Assembly (NCBI GenBank): GCA_029005335.1 | Contig: JAQXFT010000143.1 | Coordinates: 1 to 5,677, forward strand | DNA length: 5,677 nt | Reading direction: 5' to 3' | Origin: Oscillospiraceae bacterium | GTDB lineage: Bacteria > Bacillota > Clostridia > Oscillospirales > Ruminococcaceae | Part shown: in pieces, positions 1 through 5,636 of the stretch | How positions within the stretch are numbered: position 1 is the stretch's first letter | How the letters are laid out: each line of letters opens with the position of its first letter | Notes under the pieces: generated by a model | Told to the model about the DNA's origin: nothing | Database searches by the model: none | Seen by the model: only the letters and a program-made list of their open reading frames with translations | Program-made: the position numbers and the translations under genes

Positions 1-1
1 A

Positions 2-591
2 TATCAGCGATTTAAAAGATGGTGTGAAAACGGTGTGATACAACGCATTTTCAATGCACTGCAGCAAGAAAAAATCATAGCAGTTAAAGTAGAGATTCTG
101 GCTTTGGACAGTACCTCCTGCAAGGTGCACCCTGACGCTCATGGAGCTTTAAAAAAAGAGGAAAACAATCCATCGGAAAATCAAAAGGCGGCTGGAATAC
201 CAAGCTTCACGTGGTATCCGCAAATGACAAGGTCATTGTCGAAATGCATTTGTCCGGAGGAAACCGTCATGACTCACCGCAGGGAAGAATATCCATCGAA
301 CAAATAGGAAACAAATTTGAAGGTGTTCCAATTATAATGGACAAAGCGTATGAAGGAGATAAAACCCGTCAGCTCTGTCTGGACTCTGGACATGAACCCG
401 TTGTCCCTCCAAAGAAAAACCGGATAAATCCGTGGGAGTATGATAAAGAACTTTATAAACAAAGAAATGTCATTGAAAGATTATTTCGTTGGCTTAAAGA
501 GTTTCGCAGAGTTTGTACCAGATATGATAAACTGGATACTATCTTTTTGTCTTTCATTCAAATGGCTTGTGTTTTTATGTGGCTAAAATAG
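2..591 (+). CDS. IS5-family (IS427-like) transposase, 5' partial, read through a -1 frameshift
   Basis: This is a DDE transposase that would cut and join the ends of its own IS. The reading frame is open from base 2 (YQRFKRWCENGV...), so the true start lies upstream of the window. The first part (orfA frame) carries the first catalytic Asp in ALDST (107-109). Homology then moves to the -1 frame at an A7 run (151-157): the upstream frame reads TTA AAA AAA, and the next frame continues KKRGKQSIGKSKGGWNTKLH. The second part carries the second Asp in MDKAYEG (340-342) and the Glu of the Y-2-R-3-E-6-K signature (475-477, in LYKQRNVIERLFRWLK), so the DDE triad is complete. It ends in TAG at 589-591. 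Two-ORF IS427-type elements are thought to make active transposase by frameshifting. A decayed copy with a one-base change is the alternative, but the otherwise intact sequence argues for a functional or recent copy. Confidence 0.85.
151..157 (+). promoter_or_regulatory. A7 slippery site for -1 frameshifting in the transposase
   Basis: In the incoming frame the bases split as A AAA AAA followed by G, the classic heptamer for tandem -1 slippage on lysine codons. Conserved transposase sequence ends in the incoming frame exactly here (HGALKK) and resumes in the -1 frame (KKRGKQSIGK). I did not identify a clear stimulatory hairpin downstream. Confidence 0.6.
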
Positions 592-604
592 TGTAAACAG
601 GCTC
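592..604 (+). repeat. Putative right terminal inverted repeat of the IS
   Basis: TGTAAACAGGCTC begins directly after the transposase stop codon and is followed by TAA, compatible with the TA or TNA targets of IS427/ISL2-type elements. Its reverse complement, GAGCCTGTTTACA, resembles the ends I recall for this group. The matching left repeat is not in the window, so the pairing is untested. Confidence 0.55.
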
Positions 605-605
605 T

Positions 606-625
606 AAATGATAAAAAATGATAAA
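606..625. repeat. Perfect 10-bp tandem duplication next to the IS end
   Basis: AAATGATAAA occurs twice in direct succession (606-615 and 616-625), one base beyond the putative IS right end. It is low-complexity and AT-rich, so it may have arisen by slippage. It is too long to be the expected 2-4 bp target duplication of an IS5-family element. Confidence 0.6.
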
Positions 626-779
626 TTATTTTAGGCAAATCACATTATGAATTTTATACACCCGATATTGTAACTTTTCCTATGAGCTTGAAATTCTGTT
701 TCACTGATCAAAAAATAACAATCCTATCTCCACAACCTACACCTTTTTAATCCTGTCAACTCAACTTCAGATACACAAG

Positions 780-820
780 CCGTGGATATGTTCGGATTTC
801 GGCTGTTCCACGGGATTTTT
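780..820 (+). terminator. Weak rightward terminator-like hairpin
   Basis: CCGTGGA (780-786) can pair with TCCACGG (807-813) around a 20-nt loop, and a run of five T follows at 816-820. This would act on plus-strand transcription coming out of the IS. The long loop and the gap before the T-run make it weak, and on the minus strand no T-run follows it. Confidence 0.3.
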
Positions 821-836
821 GATTTTCGGATTTTTC

Positions 837-874
837 CTTGAAAACTCGCCAATCCCTTTATTTCAAGCCTTTTT
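837..874 (+). terminator. Second weak rightward hairpin with T-run
   Basis: CTTGAAA (837-843) can pair with TTTCAAG (861-867) around a 17-nt loop, followed by CC and five T (870-874). The stem is AT-rich. If real, it would stop plus-strand transcription just before the 3' end of the minus-strand rlmD-like gene and limit antisense reading from the IS. Confidence 0.25.
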
Positions 875-880
875 CACACC

Positions 881-2227
881 TTACTTATCTACCCTTGACA
901 TCAATACTACGCACTCAACGTGGCTTGTCCTGGGGAACATATCAACTCCCCTGACTTTTTCTACTATATAGCCATTATCCGAAAATATTTTACAGTCTCT
1001 TGCTGCTGTTGAAGGATTGCATGAAATCATTACAATACGCTTACAGCCTGATTTTATAACCGTATCCACAGTAAATCTGTCACAGCCCTTTCTTGGAGGG
1101 TCAAGAATTATGACATCGGGAGATTTATTGAGAATTGAAAAAATTTTTCCGGAATCTCCGCATATAAATTCAGCATTTTTAATATTGTTTATCTCAGCAT
1201 TGTGTCTTGCATTTTCAACAGCTTCCGGTATAATTTCAATTCCTGTTATGCTTCTGGCACGATTTGCCATTGAAAGTCCGATAGTTCCCGCACCGCAGTA
1301 TAAATCAACGATATTTTTTCCGTCCGGTTCGGCATAGCTACAGGCAATCTGATATAACTTCTCCGCCTGACCTGTATTTACCTGATAGAATGAAAGCGGA
1401 GAAATTTCAATTTTATTTCCGCACATAATATCTGTAATGGAATCAGTTCCCCAAAGAGTAATACATTCATTTCCGGTGATTACGTTTGTTTTATCCGGAT
1501 TGATATTCATAACTATGCTCTTTATGTCAGAAAATTTTTGTATAAGAATATTACAGAGCTTTTTCAGCTCACGTACTATATTTTTTCTGACTACTAAACA
1601 CAGCATTATTTCTTTTGTATAATATCCCTGCCTGATATATATATGACGGATTATTCCTGTATGCGTTTTTTCATCATATACCGGAATTTTGTTTTTATTT
1701 ATATATTCAAGAACTGTATCAGCGATATTCTGAAAAATATCAGGCTGAAGCATACAGCTTTCAAGCGGTATTACACGGTGACTTCTTGGTGAATAAAATC
1801 CGCATACTGCCTTTCCGTTTATCTTTGCAACCGGATACTGTGCTTTGTTACGGTAACTGCATATATTATCGCAGGAAAGAAAAGGTTCAAATTCGGGTGA
1901 AAGATTATTCATTCTCTGAAATGCATTTTTTACTGTTTCAGCTTTAATGCGACATTCAGCCTCATATGAAATATGCCGGAATGTACAGCCTCCGCACTTC
2001 TGAGAATATTCACAATCCGAATCCTTCCTGTAAGGTGAGGCTTTTATTATTTCAAGTATTATTCCAAAGGCATAGCTTTTCAGAACCTTTACTATTTTTC
2101 CGCATATTTCATCTCCTGTAACCGCTCCCGATACAAATACTGCCATATCATCAACACGGCATACACCGTTTCCCTCGGCTGTCATATCGGTTATTACTGC
2201 TCTGAACTGCTGATTTTTTTCAGGCAT
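881..2227 (-). CDS. rlmD: 23S rRNA (uracil-C5)-methyltransferase, RlmD/RumA (TrmA) family
   Basis: This predicted 448-residue enzyme transfers a methyl group from S-adenosylmethionine to C5 of a 23S rRNA uridine in the cytoplasm. Visible parts in order: an N-terminal TRAM-like RNA-binding domain (about 8-66); iron-sulfur cysteines C72, C78, C81 (C-x5-C-x2-C) and C158, in the RumA arrangement; the SAM-binding motif VDLYCGAGTIG (307-317); LDPPRKG (375-381); the catalytic nucleophile C403 in SCNP; and the general base E438 in HVEC near the C-terminus. Length is normal for the family. The ATG is preceded by a perfect AGGAGG (2235-2240) with a 7-nt spacer. The gene starts 34 bp inside the end of the hemZ-like gene, so the two are probably co-transcribed. 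In Gram-positives one such enzyme may act on both U747 and U1939 (RlmCD), and several paralogues are common, so the target base is inferred rather than seen. Confidence 0.9.
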   Translation of the reverse strand: MPEKNQQFRAVITDMTAEGNGVCRVDDMAVFVSGAVTGDEICGKIVKVLKSYAFGIILEIIKASPYRKDSDCEYSQKCGGCTFRHISYEAECRIKAETVKNAFQRMNNLSPEFEPFLSCDNICSYRNKAQYPVAKINGKAVCGFYSPRSHRVIPLESCMLQPDIFQNIADTVLEYINKNKIPVYDEKTHTGIIRHIYIRQGYYTKEIMLCLVVRKNIVRELKKLCNILIQKFSDIKSIVMNINPDKTNVITGNECITLWGTDSITDIMCGNKIEISPLSFYQVNTGQAEKLYQIACSYAEPDGKNIVDLYCGAGTIGLSMANRARSITGIEIIPEAVENARHNAEINNIKNAEFICGDSGKIFSILNKSPDVIILDPPRKGCDRFTVDTVIKSGCKRIVMISCNPSTAARDCKIFSDNGYIVEKVRGVDMFPRTSHVECVVLMSRVDK

Positions 2228-3669
2228 TCTGCAACCTCCTCTTTCTTCTTCATAAGCTCATCAAAGCGTGATATATATTCATACGGAAATTTATAATTGC
2301 GTATTCTTTCTATTTTACCGTTATTATATACAAGCTTTGTTGAAGCTGAACTTCCTGCTCCGATTATTGTCTGAGTCTCGTCCATGATATATATATTATA
2401 AAAGCTCTCAAAGCCTTTTTTTGCATATCCGACATTTTCAAGATTATCGACTGTATTCTTCTGACGATAAAGATAATACGGATTATAGCCGTATGACATC
2501 AGCTTTTCGGCACTGTAATCCACCATCTGACTTATATCACTTTTATTTTTCAGATATTCCTTGCCATTGCTGTAAAGGCTTCCGGAACGCTTCAATGTAA
2601 GGGTATGTACTGTTATGCTTTCGGGATTCAATGATATTGCCGTATCAAGAGACTTTTTAAAGCTCTCCGGAGTTTCCTCCGGAAGTCCTGCTATCAAATC
2701 CATATTTATATTTGAAAATCCTGTTTTTCTTGCCATTTCATATGCCCTTATAGTATCTGCTCCCGTATGAAGTCTTCCTATTTTTTTCAGTATCTCATCA
2801 TTGAAGGTCTGAGGATTTATTGATATTCTGTCTGCTCCGTATGCCTTTATGACACGGAGCTTTTCCTCTGTTATCGTATCGGCTCTGCCTGCCTCGTAAT
2901 TGTATTCACGGATATTATTCAGGTCAAAGTTTTCTGATATTGTTTTCATTACGGCTTCAATCTGCTCTGCTGATATTGATGTCGGAGTACCTCCGCCGAA
3001 ATATATTGTATCTACCCTGATATTGTTTTCCTTTATCATATCTGCAATAATTCTGATTTCACGGCAAAGACATTCAATATATTCAGGTATAAGCTTAAAT
3101 GCTGATTCTATCGAATGTGATACAAATGAACAGTAACTGCATCTTGTCGGGCAGAATGGTATTGATATATAAAGGCTTACTGCTCCGGAATCTATTTTAT
3201 CAAGTATTGGTATCTGATTTTTTGCCGTATCAAATGCAAGCCTTAGCTTTTTATCAGATACTTCATATTCATTAGTCAGAAAGCTTTTTATTTTATCCTC
3301 ATCAAAAGGCACTTTAAGCATTCCGGTTACCATTTTTACCGGACGTATTCCCGTTATCAATCCCCATGGAGGATTTATTCCCGTAATACTTTTCAGTCCA
3401 TGGTATAAAAGACGGCAAAGCTCATGCTCACGGTGCTGATATATTTCTGCACTGCCTGATAATTCCTTATACTGTCCGGCATATTTTATAATAACCTTTA
3501 AGTCAGCATTATCTGATTTGCATAATATATATTCATCAAGAAAATCTGTATCAGATTCTGTATGCGTAAAATCAAATCTTTCAGCAGGTATAAAAAGCTT
3601 TGTTACAGATTCAATTTCATATTTGAAATTATTTCCGCTTAAAATTATTGATAATTTATTTTCGCTCAT
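2194..3669 (-). CDS. hemZ: HemZ-type radical SAM coproporphyrinogen dehydrogenase-like protein
   Basis: This 491-residue radical SAM protein has the size and layout of the HemZ branch of oxygen-independent coproporphyrinogen III oxidases. A family-specific N-terminal extension (about 1-160) contains NPPWGLITGIRPVK (99-112). The radical SAM core begins at SLYISIPFC, with the CxxxCxxC cluster ligands C173, C177 and C180. GGGTPT (225-230) is the SAM-contacting segment and GRADTIT follows (261-267). The C-terminal half carries NPYYLYRQKN (396-405), a hallmark of HemZ/HemN-like proteins. The ATG overlaps the stop codon of the MBL gene (ATGA, 3666-3669), with a GAGGGGAC ribosome site just before it, so translation is probably coupled. 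The family call is firm. Whether it really oxidises coproporphyrinogen is less so: no other haem gene is in the window, and the related HemW is a haem chaperone rather than an oxidase. Confidence 0.88.
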   Translation of the reverse strand: MSENKLSIILSGNNFKYEIESVTKLFIPAERFDFTHTESDTDFLDEYILCKSDNADLKVIIKYAGQYKELSGSAEIYQHREHELCRLLYHGLKSITGINPPWGLITGIRPVKMVTGMLKVPFDEDKIKSFLTNEYEVSDKKLRLAFDTAKNQIPILDKIDSGAVSLYISIPFCPTRCSYCSFVSHSIESAFKLIPEYIECLCREIRIIADMIKENNIRVDTIYFGGGTPTSISAEQIEAVMKTISENFDLNNIREYNYEAGRADTITEEKLRVIKAYGADRISINPQTFNDEILKKIGRLHTGADTIRAYEMARKTGFSNINMDLIAGLPEETPESFKKSLDTAISLNPESITVHTLTLKRSGSLYSNGKEYLKNKSDISQMVDYSAEKLMSYGYNPYYLYRQKNTVDNLENVGYAKKGFESFYNIYIMDETQTIIGAGSSASTKLVYNNGKIERIRNYKFPYEYISRFDELMKKKEEVAECLKKISSSEQ

Positions 3670-4286
3670 AGTCCCCTCATATAAGGATTTGAATCCCTTT
3701 CCCAGTCAAGTGTTGTTGAATCAAAATGTCCGGGGTATACCTTGTAGTCTCCGCTGAGATTCTTAAGCTTTTTAAGAGATTCACGCATTTCATCAATATC
3801 TCCGCCCGGATAATCCGTTCTGCCCATTGAACCCATAAATAATGTATCTCCAGAAAAAATTACATCATCTGCTATATAGCATACGCTCCCTTTTGTATGC
3901 CCCGGAGTATGCATAACCGTAAATTTTATATTGCCCGATTCAATAATATCTCCGTCGTGAATCTCAGTATAATTTTCTGTTTTCTGTGAAGGTCTGCCGA
4001 AAAATGCTGCAAGAGATGAACTTCCGCCCTCAAGCATTGTAGCATCACCGGAATGTATATATACGGAAGCTCCGGTTTCTTCCTGAACTTTTTTTACTCC
4101 CTCCGTATGGTCAAAATGTCCATGCGTTAAAAGTATCTTGTCAAGAGTCAGATTCTTTGACTTTATAAAATCAAGAAATACTTCCGGATTTCCTCCGATA
4201 TCGATTGCTATGCATTTATCCGGTGCAGTTTCCACTATATAACAGTTTGTTCCAAGCTCTCCCAGATTAAGAGTGTATATATTCAT
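3666..4286 (-). CDS. MBL-fold metallohydrolase, glyoxalase II-like (YqgX type)
   Basis: This is a compact cytoplasmic zinc hydrolase of 206 residues from the chosen start. It has the full metallo-beta-lactamase ligand set: THGHFDH (54-60; H55, H57, D59, H60), H130 in HTPGHTKGS, D147 in SGDTLF, and H187 in YPGH. It lacks the C-terminal substrate domain of classical glyoxalase II and matches the short Gram-positive form often annotated as hydroxyacylglutathione hydrolase-like. The true substrate is unknown, and glutathione may be absent in such anaerobes. The frame is open to an ATG at 4319, but the ATG at 4286 is preferred. It has AAGGAAGG at good spacing, the family N-terminus (MNIYTLNLGELGTNCYIVE) begins there, and the predicted transcript start lies near 4323. 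It is the first gene of the operon and overlaps the hemZ-like gene by 4 bp, an MBL-hemZ pairing familiar from clostridia. Confidence 0.88.
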   Translation of the reverse strand: MNIYTLNLGELGTNCYIVETAPDKCIAIDIGGNPEVFLDFIKSKNLTLDKILLTHGHFDHTEGVKKVQEETGASVYIHSGDATMLEGGSSSLAAFFGRPSQKTENYTEIHDGDIIESGNIKFTVMHTPGHTKGSVCYIADDVIFSGDTLFMGSMGRTDYPGGDIDEMRESLKKLKNLSGDYKVYPGHFDSTTLDWERDSNPYMRGL

Positions 4287-4311
4287 AACATTCCTTCCTT
4301 TCATGTATATT
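4282..4311 (+). promoter_or_regulatory. Possible promoter of the 57-residue small protein gene
   Basis: On the plus strand, TTCATA (4282-4287) and TATATT (4306-4311) are 18 bases apart. The -10 differs from consensus at one position and the -35 at two. It would start transcription near 4318, about 36 nt before the GTG. The region is AT-rich, so a chance match is quite possible. Confidence 0.3.
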
Positions 4312-4322
4312 ATCTTCATTTC

Positions 4323-4358
4323 TCCGCAAAATATATCCGGAGGTGATTTTGCTGTGAA
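4323..4358 (-). promoter_or_regulatory. Candidate sigma-A promoter of the MBL-hemZ-rlmD operon
   Basis: Reading the minus strand, a -35 TTCACA (4358-4353) and a -10 TATATT (4335-4330) are separated by exactly 17 bases, each one mismatch from consensus. Transcription would start near 4323, giving a leader of roughly 37 nt before the ATG at 4286. The -35 box overlaps the GTG start codon of the divergent small gene, and the spacer contains that gene's ribosome binding site. Confidence 0.55.
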
Positions 4359-4527
4359 CAGAAAAACTATTGCAAAAGGTCTCGCTGTCGGAACTGTTGC
4401 GGGAATTGCATTTTATGGTCTTTCCCAGTCATCTATGCGTAAAAAACATTCACTTAAAAAGAATGCCGGTAAAGCTCTCAGGGCTGCCGGTTCTGTCATA
4501 GATGAAATAACATCTATTATTATGTAA
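4354..4527 (+). CDS. Small predicted membrane-anchored protein, 57 residues, unrecognised
   Basis: I do not recognise this protein. It starts at GTG (4354) behind a very strong GGAGGTGAT ribosome site (4339-4347) with a 6-nt spacer, which marks a real gene. The in-frame ATG at 4273 has no ribosome site and would lie upstream of the candidate promoter. The product begins MNRKTIAKG, continues with one hydrophobic glycine/alanine-rich segment (about 9-25, GLAVGTVAGIAFYGLS), then a strongly basic stretch (about 29-43: MRKKHSLKKNAGKALR), and ends in a possible amphipathic helix (ALRAAGSVIDEITSIIM). That suggests a single-pass inner-membrane protein with a short basic tail. It stands alone between two minus-strand operons, divergent from one and convergent with the other. 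Small proteins with a glycine-rich helix and a basic, KALR-type tail occur in clostridia, but I cannot assign a family or function. Confidence 0.72.
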   Translation: MNRKTIAKGLAVGTVAGIAFYGLSQSSMRKKHSLKKNAGKALRAAGSVIDEITSIIM

Positions 4528-4530
4528 TAC

Positions 4531-4554
4531 AAGGGCGAATTGATTTTCGCCCTT
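4531..4554. terminator. Hairpin between convergent genes, probably a shared terminator
   Basis: AAGGGCGAA (4531-4539) pairs perfectly with TTCGCCCTT (4546-4554) around a 6-nt loop, a 9-bp GC-rich stem. It sits just after the small gene's stop codon and covers two bases of the ruvX stop codon (TAA, 4555-4553). The downstream tracts are T-rich but interrupted on both strands (ACATATTTGTATTTTTT on plus), so efficiency in either direction is uncertain. Its position between convergent genes fits bidirectional termination. Confidence 0.7.
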
Positions 4555-4975
4555 ACATATTTGTATTTTTTCTGTATCCGAGATAGCTTTCAAGTATTAT
4601 AGTCGCCGCTACTGCATCTACTACTGCTTTGCGTTTTTTACCTCTTGTATTGGTGACATTAAGGTAGTTATGTGCTGATACTGTTGTACATCTTTCGTCC
4701 CAGAGCCTGACCGGACAATCAATAAGCTTTGCAAGCTCCTCTGAAAATAACTGACATTTTTCGGCACGTTCGCCTATAGTATTATTCATGTTTTTGGGAT
4801 ATCCTACTACTACTTCTTCCGCTTTCAGCTCTATGGCTTTCTGTGCAGTCTTTTTTATGCACTCGCCGAAATCCTTTTCCGGTATAACACACACCGGAGA
4901 CGCAAGAAGCTCGCTTTTATCGCATACAGCTATTCCTGTTCTTGAATCTCCGAAATCCACTGACATTATTATCAT
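4553..4975 (-). CDS. ruvX: RuvX/YqgF family RNase H-fold nuclease (putative pre-16S rRNA nuclease / Holliday junction resolvase)
   Basis: The product is 140 residues from the chosen start, the usual length of YqgF proteins. It shows the family's acidic RNase H-fold signatures: SVDFGDSRTGIAV with D7 (5-17), VVVGYPKNMNN (55-65), WDERCTT (92-98; D93, E94) and the closing VDAVAATIILESYL (119-132; D120). In E. coli the orthologue is needed for 16S rRNA 5' maturation; a Holliday junction resolvase role has also been proposed, so the exact function stays open. The frame extends to an ATG at 5047, but that would overlap the upstream gene by 65 bp and add a non-family N-terminus. The ATG at 4975 has AAGTAGGA just upstream, overlapping the stop of the phosphatase gene, and places the DFG motif at the expected position. 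It follows the histidine phosphatase gene by only 7 bp, so the two are co-transcribed. A start at 4966 (MSVDFGD) is also possible. Confidence 0.9.
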   Translation of the reverse strand: MIIMSVDFGDSRTGIAVCDKSELLASPVCVIPEKDFGECIKKTAQKAIELKAEEVVVGYPKNMNNTIGERAEKCQLFSEELAKLIDCPVRLWDERCTTVSAHNYLNVTNTRGKKRKAVVDAVAATIILESYLGYRKNTNM

Positions 4976-4982
4976 GATATTC

Positions 4983-5636
4983 CTACTTTCTGCACCACTG
5001 TGAATATTTAAGCGTTGAATTTTCCTCCGAAAGATGTGTGCTGTCATTCAGATATATTATATCAGGTTTTGAATCGTCATCAAATACTATTTCAGATACC
5101 GACGTATTATCCGCCCAGCCAATCTGTGACATATATGAAAGTGATTTCCCCATAAGGTAACACTGATAAGTCTTTATTGCACACCCGTGGGATATTACGG
5201 CAACAGTTTTATTCTGATTTTCCGAGATGATTTTATTCATAGCTCCGGTCATGCGGTTATATACGTCTTTCATGCTTTCGCCGTCAGGTGACTGAAAATT
5301 TTCCTGATTTTCTTTCCAGTCGTGAAACTCCTGAGGATAAAGCAAAGGCAAATCCGACCACTTTTTCCCCTGAAATCCTCCGGCATTTATTTCGGAAAGT
5401 TCGGGGATTCTTATAATGTCAATATGCTGATAGAAATTCACATACCTTGCAGTTTTTACCGCTCTTCTCAGTGGACTTGTATATATTCTGTCAAGCTTTA
5501 TATTTTTAAAGCGTTCTTTAAGCTCCTCAAGCTGTTTAATACCCTTCGGACTTACTTCAACATCAAGCGAACCCTGAAAAAACTCCTCAACATTGCCCAT
5601 AGATTCAGCATGACGTATCAGATATAATTTTACCAT
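4983..5636 (-). CDS. Histidine phosphatase family protein (phosphoglycerate mutase-like)
   Basis: This 217-residue protein of the branch 1 histidine phosphatase superfamily carries the catalytic RHG-type motif LIRHAES at 6-12, with H9 as the phosphorylated histidine. SPLRRAVKTA (54-63) supplies the phosphate-binding arginine, E82 in ELSEINAGGFQG is the likely acid, PDGES lies at 117-121, and the second catalytic histidine is H150 in VISHGCAIK. Length and motif order fit GpmB, CobC and similar phosphatases of small phosphorylated metabolites. The sequence does not decide among phosphoglycerate, alpha-ribazole phosphate or other substrates, and no cobalamin gene is nearby. The ATG at 5636 puts the RHA motif eight residues in, as is typical. 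The ribosome site (GGAAGTG) is only moderate and somewhat far. The likely end of an upstream gene overlaps the start by 7 bp. Confidence 0.88.
   Translation of the reverse strand: MVKLYLIRHAESMGNVEEFFQGSLDVEVSPKGIKQLEELKERFKNIKLDRIYTSPLRRAVKTARYVNFYQHIDIIRIPELSEINAGGFQGKKWSDLPLLYPQEFHDWKENQENFQSPDGESMKDVYNRMTGAMNKIISENQNKTVAVISHGCAIKTYQCYLMGKSLSYMSQIGWADNTSVSEIVFDDDSKPDIIYLNDSTHLSEENSTLKYSQWCRK

Larger units (their letters stand above)
1..604 (+). mobile_element. IS5-family insertion sequence, right part (left end outside window)
   Basis: The segment carries the distal two thirds or so of an IS5-family DDE transposase, and 13 bases resembling a terminal inverted repeat follow immediately after its stop codon. 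The two-frame layout and the conserved blocks (a DST box, GGWNTKLH, MDKAYEG and a Y-2-R-3-E-6-K signature) match the IS427-like group as I know it. The left end, left inverted repeat and target-site duplication lie outside the window, so the boundary at 604 rests on the right end alone. The transposase reads toward the 3' end of the minus-strand rlmD-like gene, separated from it by 276 non-coding bases, so the insertion does not visibly break a gene here. Confidence 0.8.
605..880. other. Gene-free region between the IS and the rlmD-like gene
   Basis: No credible coding sequence is visible on either strand in this stretch, and no ribosome binding site leads into an open frame. It holds a 10-bp tandem duplication at its left edge and two inverted repeats, described separately. 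The octamer TCGGATTT occurs twice (792-799 and 826-833). I found no convincing U-tract terminator for the minus-strand operon ending at 881. Confidence 0.6.

Noticed and set aside
211..591. Second half of the transposase as an independent gene starting at GTG 211
   Set aside because: Homology continues upstream of 211 in the same frame (KKRGKQSIGKSKGGWNTKLH from 151) and joins the first frame at the A7 run; no ribosome site precedes the GTG.
605..880. Possible small RNA, CRISPR or tRNA in the gene-free spacer
   Set aside because: No regularly spaced repeats, no cloverleaf, and no convincing promoter-terminator pair could be found.
1017..1337. Plus-strand open frames within the rlmD and hemZ genes (also 1437-1622, 2900-3136, 3518-3757)
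   Set aside because: They lie fully or largely antisense to well-supported minus-strand genes with clear motifs and have no ribosome sites or recognisable domains.
2660..2690. Short palindromic CTCCGGAG/CTCCGGA pieces inside the hemZ-like gene
   Set aside because: They fall in well-conserved coding sequence (AGLPEETPESFKK) and are explained by codon use; no T-run follows.
4287..4319. Longer MBL start at 4319
   Set aside because: The only purine-rich stretch is too close to that ATG, and the predicted transcript start near 4323 leaves no leader; the family N-terminus begins at 4286.
4273..4353. N-terminal extension of the small plus-strand gene to the ATG at 4273
   Set aside because: No ribosome site at 4273, while GGAGGTGAT precedes the GTG at 4354; the extension would overlap the MBL gene start and the candidate promoter.
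4976..5047. Longer ruvX start at 5047
   Set aside because: It would overlap the phosphatase gene by 65 bp and add a basic N-terminus not seen in YqgF proteins; the ATG at 4975 has a ribosome site at proper spacing.
4788..5627. Plus-strand open frames opposite ruvX and the phosphatase gene (4788-5003, 5322-5627)
   Set aside because: They are antisense shadows of genes with complete catalytic motifs; their composition is hydrophobic or low-quality and unsupported by start signals.
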